Below, piece after piece: positions 15,823 to 23,110 of a DNA stretch of 64,000 nucleotides. The stretch comes from Candidatus Baltobacteraceae bacterium. GTDB taxonomy: Bacteria; Vulcanimicrobiota; Vulcanimicrobiia; Vulcanimicrobiales; Vulcanimicrobiaceae. Every line of letters starts with the position of its first letter. Position 1 is the stretch's first letter. Where the stretch lies: contig DASXEW010000003.1 in assembly GCA_036489885.1 (NCBI GenBank), positions 1,364,001 through 1,428,000 on the forward strand. Reading direction: 5' to 3'. The notes beneath the pieces are model-generated. The model was not told the DNA's origin, made no database searches, and worked only from the letters and a program-made list of their open reading frames with translations. A program made the translations under genes and the position numbers.

Positions 15823-17568
15823 GTGAAGCGCAATGTCGTCGCATCGGAAGTCGTACGCGCGCAATTCGACGTCCCCATCACCATGGAAGACGGAACCGTG
15901 GTGCGAGCCGACATTTTTCTTCCGCTCGAAGAGGGCAAGTATCCGGTCATCTTGAGCTATGGGCCGTACGCCAAGGGCTTGTTATTTCAAGAAGGTTACC
16001 CGGATCAGTGGAACCGGATGGTCGACAAACATCCGGACGTCGCTGCGAATTCGAGCAACCGCTATCAGAGTTGGGAAGTCGTCGATCCGGAGAAATGGTG
16101 TCCGGATGGTTACGCATGCGTGCGCGTCGATTCGCGCGGTGCGGGTTCCTCGCCCGGTTTCATCGAGCCGTGGTCGCCGCGCGAGACCAAAGATTTTGCG
16201 GCGTGCATCGAGTGGTCGGGCACACAGCCGTGGTCAAACGGGAAAGTCGGCCTGAACGGCATCTCGTACTACGCGATGAATCAGTGGATGGTCGCGACGC
16301 TCGAACAACCCAAACATCTTGCCGCGATGTGCGCGTGGGAAGGCGCATCGGATTTCTATCGTGAGTTTTCGTACCACGGCGGCATTCTCTCGACGTTCCT
16401 TGCCAATTGGTTCGACATGCAGGTCAAGACCGTGCAGTACGGACTTGGCGAAAACGGGGCGCGCAGTGCCGTCACCGGCAAGCCGGCTTGCGGCGATGTG
16501 ACGCTATCCGAAGCCGAGCTTGCAAAGAATCGCTGCGATCTCGGCGGCGACGTGCTTGCGCATCCGCTTGCCGACGACTATCACGAAGCGCGCACGCCGG
16601 TTTGGGAAAGGTTGAAAGTGCCGTTCCTATCGGCGGGCAATTGGGGCGGCCAAGGTTTACATCTGCGCGGGAACACGGAAGCGTTCGTGCGTGCGGCATC
16701 GGAACAGAAGTGGCTCGAGCTGCACGGCATCGAGCACTGGACGCATTTCTATACCGACTACGGCCGCATGCTTCAGAAGCGGTTCTTCGATTACTTCCTC
16801 AAAGGCGAGCAGAACGGTTGGGATCGGGAACGTCGCGTTCACCTCAACGTGCGTCACATCGACCATTTCGAAGGACGCTACGAAGACGAGTGGCCGATCG
16901 CGCGCACGCGCTGGACGAAGTTCTATCTCCATCCCGATGGCAGAACGCTGTCAAAGGACGCACCCAAAGCCGGCGGTGACATTTCGTACAGCGGATTCGG
17001 TGACGGCCTGACGTTCGTGACGGAACCGCTCAGCGAACCAATCGAAATCACCGGCCCGAGCGCCGCCAAGCTGTGGCTCTCTTCGTCGACGAAAGATGCC
17101 GACGTGTTCATCGTATTGCGCGCCTTCGCGCCGAGCGGTGAAGAAGTGGTCTTTCAAGGTGCAATCGATCCGCATGCACCGCTCTCGCAGGGCTGGCTGC
17201 GCTCGTCGCACCGCAAACTCGACCCCAAGCTCTCGCGCGAGTACCGTCCGTTTCATACCCACGAGAAAGAAGAGCCGCTCAAGCCGGGCGAACCGGTCGA
17301 GCTCGACGTCGAAGTGTGGCCGACGTCGATCGTGTTGCCGCGCGGTTATCGCATCGCGGTCAGCGTGCGCGGCAAAGATTACGTTTATCCCGGTGGAAGC
17401 GGCGGACGCATCAAGAGCTTCAAGAACGAACTCACCGGATGCGGACCGTTCATCCACGACGATCCGCGCAATCGCCCACCCGAAGTCTTCAACGGAAAGA
17501 ACACGGTGCACATAGCACCGGACAAACCAGCGTACATACTGCTTCCCGTCGTGCCTCCTGAGAAGTGA
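15823..17568 (+). CDS. CocE/NonD family hydrolase, paralogue 2
   Basis: This 581-residue hydrolase is the same length as the one at 11745-13490 and matches it over nearly the whole chain, including ILSYGPYAKGL, RVDSRGAGSSPGF, the nucleophile stretch GLNGISYYAMNQWM, GNWGGQGLHLRGN and the HWTHFYTDYG segment that should include the catalytic His. The C-terminal beta-sandwich ends with the same YILLPVVPP-type tail. The start GTG at 15823 lacks a strong ribosome site. The product is probably cytoplasmic. The pair probably arose by duplication and may act on related esters or amides. Confidence 0.87.
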   Translation: MKRNVVASEVVRAQFDVPITMEDGTVVRADIFLPLEEGKYPVILSYGPYAKGLLFQEGYPDQWNRMVDKHPDVAANSSNRYQSWEVVDPEKWCPDGYACVRVDSRGAGSSPGFIEPWSPRETKDFAACIEWSGTQPWSNGKVGLNGISYYAMNQWMVATLEQPKHLAAMCAWEGASDFYREFSYHGGILSTFLANWFDMQVKTVQYGLGENGARSAVTGKPACGDVTLSEAELAKNRCDLGGDVLAHPLADDYHEARTPVWERLKVPFLSAGNWGGQGLHLRGNTEAFVRAASEQKWLELHGIEHWTHFYTDYGRMLQKRFFDYFLKGEQNGWDRERRVHLNVRHIDHFEGRYEDEWPIARTRWTKFYLHPDGRTLSKDAPKAGGDISYSGFGDGLTFVTEPLSEPIEITGPSAAKLWLSSSTKDADVFIVLRAFAPSGEEVVFQGAIDPHAPLSQGWLRSSHRKLDPKLSREYRPFHTHEKEEPLKPGEPVELDVEVWPTSIVLPRGYRIAVSVRGKDYVYPGGSGGRIKSFKNELTGCGPFIHDDPRNRPPEVFNGKNTVHIAPDKPAYILLPVVPPEK

Positions 17569-17600
17569 TAGTGTTGCCATCTGATAGAGTGTTGCCACCA

Positions 17601-17646
17601 TGTCATCCTGAGCGTAGTGAGCGCAGCGAACGGAGTCGAAGGACCG
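17601..17646. repeat. REP-like element, copy C (single arm, CCTGAG variant)
   Basis: TGTCATCCTGAGCGTAG is followed by an expanded middle and GGAGTCGAAGGACC. Only the left arm is present. It ends six bases before the next ATG, and its AAGGA (17639-17643) sits eight bases upstream of the amidohydrolase start, so the repeat seems to supply that gene's ribosome-binding site. Confidence 0.7.
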
Positions 17647-17651
17647 CCTAA

Positions 17652-18671
17652 ATGTCGATTTGCATAGATTGCCACGCGCATTTTCTACCCGAAGCGTTCA
17701 CCGCGGAGATGAGCAAACGCGGCTTCATCGAGATGCACCGGGAGGAAGGCTACATCATGGTCGGCGACGCGCTCACCGGATACAATCGTGATAAAGCGCG
17801 TCTTCCCGATTTTTCGCTGCTGTACAACATCGAAGAGCGCACCGCGCTGGCGGAGAAGCAGCGTATCGACAAGCAGATCATTTGTTTGCCGCCGTTCTGG
17901 TTCGGCTACAAGCCTGACGCGCAGACGGGTCTTGCGATCTGCCGCTCCGGCAACGACGCAATCGCCGCGACGATCAAGAAATCGCCGGAGCGTTTTGCCG
18001 GTTTTGCGACCGTACCGCTGCAGTCGCCGAACGACGCGGTCGCGGAGCTCAAGCGCGCAGTCGAAGATCTCGGCTTCTGGGGCGCGGAGATCGGGACGAG
18101 CGTCGCGGGCAAGCCGATGGACGATCCGGCGCTCGATGTATTCTGGCAAGCCTGTTGCGATCTCGACGTCCCGCTTTTCGTGCATCCGCAGCACGAGCTT
18201 GCGTCCGAACGCACGGCGCAATTCTACCTTCACAATCTCTTCGGCAATCCGTCCGAGACGGCGCTTTTTGCGGCGCGCATGATTTTCGCGGGCGTCTTCG
18301 AGCGCTTTCCGAAACTCAACATGATCCTCGCGCACGGCGGCGGGACGATCCCGTACATCATCGGGCGTCTCGATCACGGCCATCGCGTTCGGCCTGAAAC
18401 GAAATCGCTGCCGAAGCCGCCGAGCACCTACCTCAGGCAGCTGTACTTCGACACGATCACGCACGATGACGCAATGCTGAAGTATCTCGTCGACCGCGTC
18501 AGTGCCAAACACGTCGTGGTTGGAACGGACCGGCCGTTCGATATGGGTATCGACGATCCGCGCGCGCTCGTCGAGAAGATTCCGGGGCTGAGCCAAAGCG
18601 ACCGTGACGCAATCATCGGCGATAACGCGCGCTCGTTTCTCTCGCGCAGCATGCCGCTCGCCAAATCGTGA
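17652..18671 (+). CDS. Amidohydrolase 2 family protein (ACMSD-like)
   Basis: The 339-residue protein is a metal-dependent TIM-barrel of the Amidohydro_2 family. Metal ligands appear as CHAHF near residue 8, the His in LFVHPQHE near 178, LAHGGGTIPY near 225 and the Asp in VVVGTDRPFDMG near 297. The closest characterised members are aminocarboxymuconate-semialdehyde decarboxylase and gamma-resorcylate decarboxylase, so decarboxylation or C-N hydrolysis of a ring-derived acid is possible. Its stop overlaps the start of the deacetylase gene by four bases (GTGA), which shows coupled expression. A repeat lies immediately upstream. Confidence 0.87.
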   Translation: MSICIDCHAHFLPEAFTAEMSKRGFIEMHREEGYIMVGDALTGYNRDKARLPDFSLLYNIEERTALAEKQRIDKQIICLPPFWFGYKPDAQTGLAICRSGNDAIAATIKKSPERFAGFATVPLQSPNDAVAELKRAVEDLGFWGAEIGTSVAGKPMDDPALDVFWQACCDLDVPLFVHPQHELASERTAQFYLHNLFGNPSETALFAARMIFAGVFERFPKLNMILAHGGGTIPYIIGRLDHGHRVRPETKSLPKPPSTYLRQLYFDTITHDDAMLKYLVDRVSAKHVVVGTDRPFDMGIDDPRALVEKIPGLSQSDRDAIIGDNARSFLSRSMPLAKS

Positions 18672-19540
18672 TTCACGGGCGCGCCCCGTACGTGTCCGCG
18701 CCGGATCAGCCGCGCCTCGAGCTGCCGGGTGGCGCGCGGCTTGCAATCCACCTGATCGTCAACGTCGAGGCGTGGCGTTACGATGCGAAGCTTCCGCGCC
18801 AGGTTCTCACCGCGCCGCAAGGCGCTGAACCAATTCCCGACGTCCCGAACTTTGCGTGGTTCGAGTATGGAATGCGCGTCGGGATCTATCGCGTGTTCGA
18901 AGTGCTCGAACCGGCGCGAGGCCACGTTACGCTTGCGATCAACGGCCTTGTCTGCTCGGAGTACCCGCAAGTCGTCGAGCGAGCCGTGCGCGACGAGTGG
19001 GAGATGATGGGGCACGGTTTCGAGCAGCGTGCGATGTCGACGGTCGCCGATGAACGCGATACGATTCGCGCGACGCTCGACGTCCTCCAGGAAGCGACCG
19101 GAAAACGCCCGCGTGGTTGGCTCGGACCTGGACTTGTCGAGACGACGAAAACCGCGGACGTCCTCGTCAAAGAAGGCGTCGAGTATTGCTGCGATTGGGG
19201 TCCGGCGGATGACGTGCCCTACGAGATCAGCGTCAAACGCGGACGGTTGATCGCAATTCCGTATCCGATCGAGATGAACGACATCGTGCTCTACGGGCTA
19301 CAGAACCGTCCCGACGAGATCTTGCTCGAACGCGGGAAACGCCAGTTCGATCGGCTCTATCGTGAGAGCGGTCGCGGCGCGAAGGTCATGGCGATTGCGT
19401 TCCATCCGTGGATCATCGGCGTTCCGCATCGCATCGGTTTTCTCGAAGAGTTGATCCGCTATATGCAACTGAAGCCCGGCGTCGTATTCATGTCCGGCAG
19501 CGAGATTTTGGATTGGTATATTTCTCAGCGACACGATTAG
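18668..19540 (+). CDS. Polysaccharide deacetylase / PuuE-allantoinase-like protein
   Basis: The coding region begins at GTG 18668 inside the previous stop and gives 290 residues. It has the NodB-type fold: LAIHLIVNVEAWRYD, then EMMGHGFEQRAMS replacing the usual metal-binding GHGxxH, and FHPWIIGVPHRIGFL near the C terminus. The long insert and PDVPNFAWFEYGMRVG resemble PuuE-type cofactor-independent allantoinases more than peptidoglycan deacetylases. No signal peptide is present, so a cytoplasmic amidohydrolase role beside the ACMSD-like enzyme is plausible. The missing second His of the GHGxxH motif makes the metal dependence uncertain. Confidence 0.82.
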   Translation: MIHGRAPYVSAPDQPRLELPGGARLAIHLIVNVEAWRYDAKLPRQVLTAPQGAEPIPDVPNFAWFEYGMRVGIYRVFEVLEPARGHVTLAINGLVCSEYPQVVERAVRDEWEMMGHGFEQRAMSTVADERDTIRATLDVLQEATGKRPRGWLGPGLVETTKTADVLVKEGVEYCCDWGPADDVPYEISVKRGRLIAIPYPIEMNDIVLYGLQNRPDEILLERGKRQFDRLYRESGRGAKVMAIAFHPWIIGVPHRIGFLEELIRYMQLKPGVVFMSGSEILDWYISQRHD

Positions 19541-19573
19541 GGCCAAGCGCATGAATAGCAGCTTCGCGATTTG

Positions 19574-19588
19574 GGGGGCCGAGCCCCC
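19574..19588 (+). terminator. GC-only hairpin after the deacetylase gene
   Basis: GGGGGC, a CGA loop and GCCCCC form a perfect 6-base stem about 33 bases after the stop at 19540. No T-run follows, so this would be at best a Rho-assisted or pausing hairpin. Confidence 0.3.
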
Positions 19589-19619
19589 ACAGCACAGGCC
19601 GCTCAGGCTTGCTCCCCAT

Positions 19620-19860
19620 TGTCATCCCGAGCGTAGCGCCGAAGGCGCGTAGTCGAGGGACCGCCTAAATCTTCAACCTTGTCGCGGTCCCTCGACTACG
19701 GCGCTGCGCACCTACGCTCGGGATGACAAGAGAGCGCCTACGCTCGGGATGACAAGAGAGCACCTACGCTCGGGATGACAAGAGAGCGCCTGCGCTCGGG
19801 ATGACAAGAGAGCACCCTACGCTCGGGATGACAAGAGAGCACCTGCGCTCGGGATGAAAA
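19620..19860. repeat. REP-like element, copy D, with a six-copy half-arm tandem array
   Basis: A full two-arm element (19621 to about 19731) has the same arms as copy A. Its right arm, TACGCTCGGGATGACAAGAG, is then repeated head to tail: CGCTCGGGATGA begins at 19715, 19741, 19767, 19793, 19820 and 19846, a period of 26 with one 27. The last copy has mutated to GATGAAAA. The first 138 bases match copy E (20190-20327) with two mismatches. The whole 359-base gap between the deacetylase and GIY-YIG genes contains nothing else apart from a short GC hairpin. Confidence 0.88.
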
Positions 19861-19899
19861 AGGGCTTGTTGCCAAGAGCGACTGCCGCGATGGAGCGGC

Positions 19900-20205
19900 A
19901 TGAAGACTTACTACGTCTACATGCTGCAGTGTTTTGACGGCACGTTCTACGTCGGCGTTTCGGGCGAGATCGAACGCCGGCTTTATCAACATCAGGAAGG
20001 TGCCTTCGAGACGTGCTACACGTTCATGCGACGGCCGTTGCGACTCGTCTATGTCGGCGAGTTCGAGTGGGTGAACGAAGCGATCGCTTTCGAGAAGAAA
20101 CTGAAGTCCTGGAGCCATAAGAAAAAGCGCGCCTTCGCCCAACGTGAGTGGGCGAACTTGACACGCTATAGTCGTGGCCCCGATCGCGTGTCATCCCGAG
20201 CGTAG
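19900..20205 (+). CDS. GIY-YIG nuclease family protein, flanked by repeats
   Basis: The 101-residue protein is a solitary GIY-YIG domain of the YhbQ/UPF0213 type. YYVYMLQCFDGTFYVGVSG holds the two signature strands, R26/R27 and H31 lie in ERRLYQHQEG, and E65 in AIAFEKKLKSW is the expected metal-binding Glu. The catalytic set therefore looks intact. A GGAG site precedes the ATG. The final residues VSSRA and the TAG stop are encoded by the left arm of repeat copy E. Near-identical repeats lie on both sides in the same orientation. I infer a possible role in spreading the repeat; a DNA-repair or housekeeping nuclease is the alternative. Confidence 0.9.
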   Translation: MKTYYVYMLQCFDGTFYVGVSGEIERRLYQHQEGAFETCYTFMRRPLRLVYVGEFEWVNEAIAFEKKLKSWSHKKKRAFAQREWANLTRYSRGPDRVSSRA

Positions 20206-20327
20206 CGCCGAAGGCGCGTAGTCGAGGGACCGCCTAAATCTTCAACCTTGTCGCTGTCCCTCGACTACGGCGCTGCGCGCCTACGCTCGGGATGACAAGA
20301 GAGCGCCTACGCTCGGGATGACAAGAG
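20190..20327. repeat. REP-like element, copy E
   Basis: A two-arm element with one extra right half-arm. Over 138 bases it differs from copy D at only two positions, including an identical spacer. It overlaps the last 16 bases of the GIY-YIG gene and fills the junction with the convergent secreted-protein gene. Confidence 0.87.
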
Positions 20328-20337
20328 GCGCGTTAGC

Positions 20338-20811
20338 TTATCGCCAGTGGTGGTAGCCGCCGAAGCCGACTCCGAGAGAGAAGCTCGGACCGTAGTAGGG
20401 ATACGGATAGTACGGGTAGGGACCGTAAGCGTAGGGTCCGTCGTACTGGTACGGCGTGTCGATCTCGTTGGCGAGAAACAGATGGCCCTGGTTGTGGCCC
20501 ATGATCGTCACCGACATGCCGGGTGCGAGACGAATTCCGGTCGGATTGATGATCGTGCCTTGGTGCAGCTGAATCCGGTCAACGTAGCCGTTACTGTCGG
20601 AGATCTCCATGTACGTGCCGTTCACGACCGTCACACGTCCATGAATCGTCTGTTCCGTCGTCGCGTAGCCCGGCTTAGCATAGCTCGGAAGCGGCTGCTC
20701 AGTTTGTTGCGCGAGCGCAGCATGCGGCGCGAACATGCCGAGGGCGGTTACGGCGAACGCCAGCAGCGGGGCAGCGAGCGCACGTCGTGGGAAAGTAATC
20801 ATTGCTTCCAT
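20338..20811 (-). CDS. Secreted protein of unknown function with a Tyr/Pro/Gly-rich C terminus
   Basis: From the ATG at 20811 the product has 157 residues; an ATG three codons later (20802) is equally possible. A signal peptide is followed by a small beta-rich domain (HGRVTVVNGTYMEISDSNGY to GMSVTIMGHNQGHLFLANEI) that resembles short OB-like or DUF5666-type folds. The C terminus is a repetitive Tyr-Pro-Tyr-Gly stretch ending in a glycine-rich segment and HHWR. Its location is probably periplasmic or at the cell surface. I recognise no family with confidence. Both flanks are clear: repeat copy E downstream and a 2-hydroxyacid dehydrogenase gene upstream on the same strand. Confidence 0.7.
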   Translation of the reverse strand: MEAMITFPRRALAAPLLAFAVTALGMFAPHAALAQQTEQPLPSYAKPGYATTEQTIHGRVTVVNGTYMEISDSNGYVDRIQLHQGTIINPTGIRLAPGMSVTIMGHNQGHLFLANEIDTPYQYDGPYAYGPYPYYPYPYYGPSFSLGVGFGGYHHWR

Positions 20812-20866
20812 ATTATCCCACCAAGGGCGTAGCCGCAATCATTTTTGATTTCTGGGAGACTAGAAG

Positions 20867-21817
20867 TCACTGTAATTTTTGCTGGGAATTCATGAATGCA
20901 AGCACATTGTCAGCGATGCAATCCGCAATTGCGATGCGCGTATCGACGCTTGCGCTGCCAAGGTGCGGCGTCAGCACGACGTTGTCGAAGTGCAACAAAT
21001 CCGGATGCACGCTGGGCTCGTTTTCGAATACATCAAGGCCGGCGCCGGCGACTTTCCCCTCAACGAGCGCCCGTACGAGCGCAGATTCGTCGATGATGAG
21101 CCCCCGTGAGGTATTGATGATATAGGCTCCCGGCTTCATCAAAGCGAGCTCACGCGCGCCGATCAGGTGATGCGTTTCGGGGCCGTACGCCGCATTGATC
21201 GCGACAAAGTCGCTCTCGCGCAGTAGGTCGTCCAGGCTGCGGTATTCGATGCCGTCCGCAGCCTCTTCGTCCGCCGAGAGCCGTCGCGGTTTCGAGTAGA
21301 GCACGCGCATCCCGAAGCCGTGCGCGCGTTTGGCGCTGAAGCGGCCGATGGCGCCGTAGCCGATCGAGCCGAACGTTTTGCCCGCGACGGTCGCGCCCGC
21401 GAAGTGCAGCGACTGTCCTCCCGGAAAGAGTCCGCTGCGCAGCGCACGATCGGCTTCGACGACGCGTCGGGCGACGGCGAGCAGCAGCGCCCACTGCATA
21501 TCCGCCGTCGTCTCGGCCACGATGTTCGGAATGTTTGCAACCACAATGCCGCGTTCTCGCGCTCGCGTAACGTTGACGTTGGTCGGATTGATGGCGCCAT
21601 CCGAGATCATCACGAGCGACGGCGCGGCGTCGATGACTTCAGAGTCGACGCGGTCGTGCAACAAACAGCAAAGAATATCGCACCCCCGCACGGCCTCGAT
21701 CAACTGCGCTTTCGGCAGAATCGTACGCGAGTCGGGATTAACCTCGACCGTTCCGACCGCACGCAGTCGTTCGATCGCGTTTCCCAAAAGCGGCTGGGTG
21801 ACGAAGATTCGAAGCAC
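20867..21817 (-). CDS. D-isomer-specific 2-hydroxyacid dehydrogenase
   Basis: The 316-residue enzyme has the typical two-domain layout. The nucleotide site reads FGSIGYGAIGRFSAKRAHGFG, and the catalytic set is complete: Arg in INTSRGLIIDESAL, Glu in GLDVFENEP and His in LTPHLGSAS. The family reduces 2-oxoacids such as glyoxylate, hydroxypyruvate or branched keto acids with NAD(P)H. The C terminus is short, without the ACT domain of PGDH. It is divergent from the M24 gene and followed on the same strand by the secreted protein gene. The substrate is unknown, but a role in the neighbouring catabolic block is plausible. Confidence 0.9.
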   Translation of the reverse strand: MLRIFVTQPLLGNAIERLRAVGTVEVNPDSRTILPKAQLIEAVRGCDILCCLLHDRVDSEVIDAAPSLVMISDGAINPTNVNVTRARERGIVVANIPNIVAETTADMQWALLLAVARRVVEADRALRSGLFPGGQSLHFAGATVAGKTFGSIGYGAIGRFSAKRAHGFGMRVLYSKPRRLSADEEAADGIEYRSLDDLLRESDFVAINAAYGPETHHLIGARELALMKPGAYIINTSRGLIIDESALVRALVEGKVAGAGLDVFENEPSVHPDLLHFDNVVLTPHLGSASVDTRIAIADCIADNVLAFMNSQQKLQ

Positions 21818-21874
21818 GTAGGTAAATCAAGCTTCGTCTTGTAAGGGGCCTGCCTCGCTAAGAAAGGGTGGCTA

Positions 21875-23110
21875 ATGGCGTCTTTCGGTTCCGTCGGGAT
21901 GGACTGGCAAGAGCGTATCAATTGGCAGCGGATGCGCGAATATCGACTCCAACGCGCCCGCGAGATGATGCGCAAGCATGAGCTCGGTGCGATGCTCTGC
22001 ATGTACGACGAAAACGTACGTTATCTGACCTCGACGCTCACGCCCGGCTGGAATCGCCTCAAGCCCGGCCTGAAGTACGCGATTCTGATCGAAGGCAGAG
22101 AGCCGATCCTGTACGAGCAGGGCGACATCGGGATCCACATCAAGCGTCATGCACCGTGGCTCAAGCCCGAAAACGTTCGCTTCTCGTACTCGTGGATCAA
22201 GGGCGCAGCCGGCCCTGCTTCCGAGCAGCAAGTCAAGAAGTTCACCGACGCGATCGTGCGCGATCTCGAAGAAGCAGGCGTGCGCGGAAAACCGCTCGGC
22301 GTCGACTTCATCGACATCAACATGATCAAAGCGTTTGAAAAAGCCGGCCTCAAGTGGACGGACGGCATGACGCCGATGCAGCAAGCGCGTGCGGTCAAGA
22401 ACGTCGACGAACAAGAAGCGATGCGTATCGTCGGCGCGATTGGCGACTGCATGCACTACGAGTTCCAGCACATGCTCAAGCCGGGACTCACCGAGAATCA
22501 AGTCACCGCCTTCGGAATGAAGTATCTCTACGACATTCCGGGGATGGAAGACGTCGAAGACATCATAGTGTCATCCGGTCCGAATGCGTGGCCGAATTGG
22601 CGCAATTTCTCGGATCGCATCATTCTGCCGGGCGAGCTCGTCATCATCGATCTTGCCGCGCTCACCTGGAACGGATTCAAGTCGTGCTACTACCGCACGT
22701 ATTGCGTCGGTGGAAAACCAACCGACGAGATGAAGCGCACCTACGAGACCGCGCTCAAGTGGTGCTATGACGCGATTCATCAAGTGAAGCCCGGTGCAAC
22801 CACGCGCGACATCGCGTCAAAGTGGCCGTCGGCAAAAGAAGCTTGGGGCTACGAGAGCGAGGACATGGCAGCGGCAAACCTGTGGGGCCATGGCCTCGGT
22901 CTCGCGCAATACGACATGCCGGTGATCTCGCGCATCTGGTCGCTCGACTTTCCGCAAGTGATCGAGCCGGGTATGGTCTTCGCTCTGGAGACGCAGCACG
23001 GCGTCGTGCACAAATACGGCGTGCGGATCGAAGAGATGCTGATCGTAACCGACAACGGCTACGAGATGATCACGACCTTCCCGGTTCACGAGATAACGCT
23101 GGCTGGCTGA
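21875..23110 (+). CDS. M24 (creatinase/prolidase fold) protein with an altered metal site
   Basis: The 411-residue protein has the creatinase-type N-terminal domain and the pita-bread C-terminal domain. Expected metal ligands of M24 peptidases can be followed: Asp in VIIDLAALTWNGF, His in WGHGLGLAQYDMP, Glu in FALETQHG and Glu in VRIEEMLIV. The second Asp, normally in a GYxSDxTRT context, is replaced: here the text is GFKSCYYRTY with Cys271. The enzyme may be a non-peptidase like creatinase, or use an altered metal site. AAGGGTGG precedes the ATG. It is the first gene of a long plus-strand operon that runs on to the Liv transporter. Confidence 0.87.
   Translation: MASFGSVGMDWQERINWQRMREYRLQRAREMMRKHELGAMLCMYDENVRYLTSTLTPGWNRLKPGLKYAILIEGREPILYEQGDIGIHIKRHAPWLKPENVRFSYSWIKGAAGPASEQQVKKFTDAIVRDLEEAGVRGKPLGVDFIDINMIKAFEKAGLKWTDGMTPMQQARAVKNVDEQEAMRIVGAIGDCMHYEFQHMLKPGLTENQVTAFGMKYLYDIPGMEDVEDIIVSSGPNAWPNWRNFSDRIILPGELVIIDLAALTWNGFKSCYYRTYCVGGKPTDEMKRTYETALKWCYDAIHQVKPGATTRDIASKWPSAKEAWGYESEDMAAANLWGHGLGLAQYDMPVISRIWSLDFPQVIEPGMVFALETQHGVVHKYGVRIEEMLIVTDNGYEMITTFPVHEITLAG

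Noticed and set aside
19738-20142. 134-residue minus-strand frame over the GIY-YIG gene
   Set aside because: Its end is a translation of the tandem repeat arm (SCHPERR-type text) and the remainder is antisense to the GIY-YIG domain.
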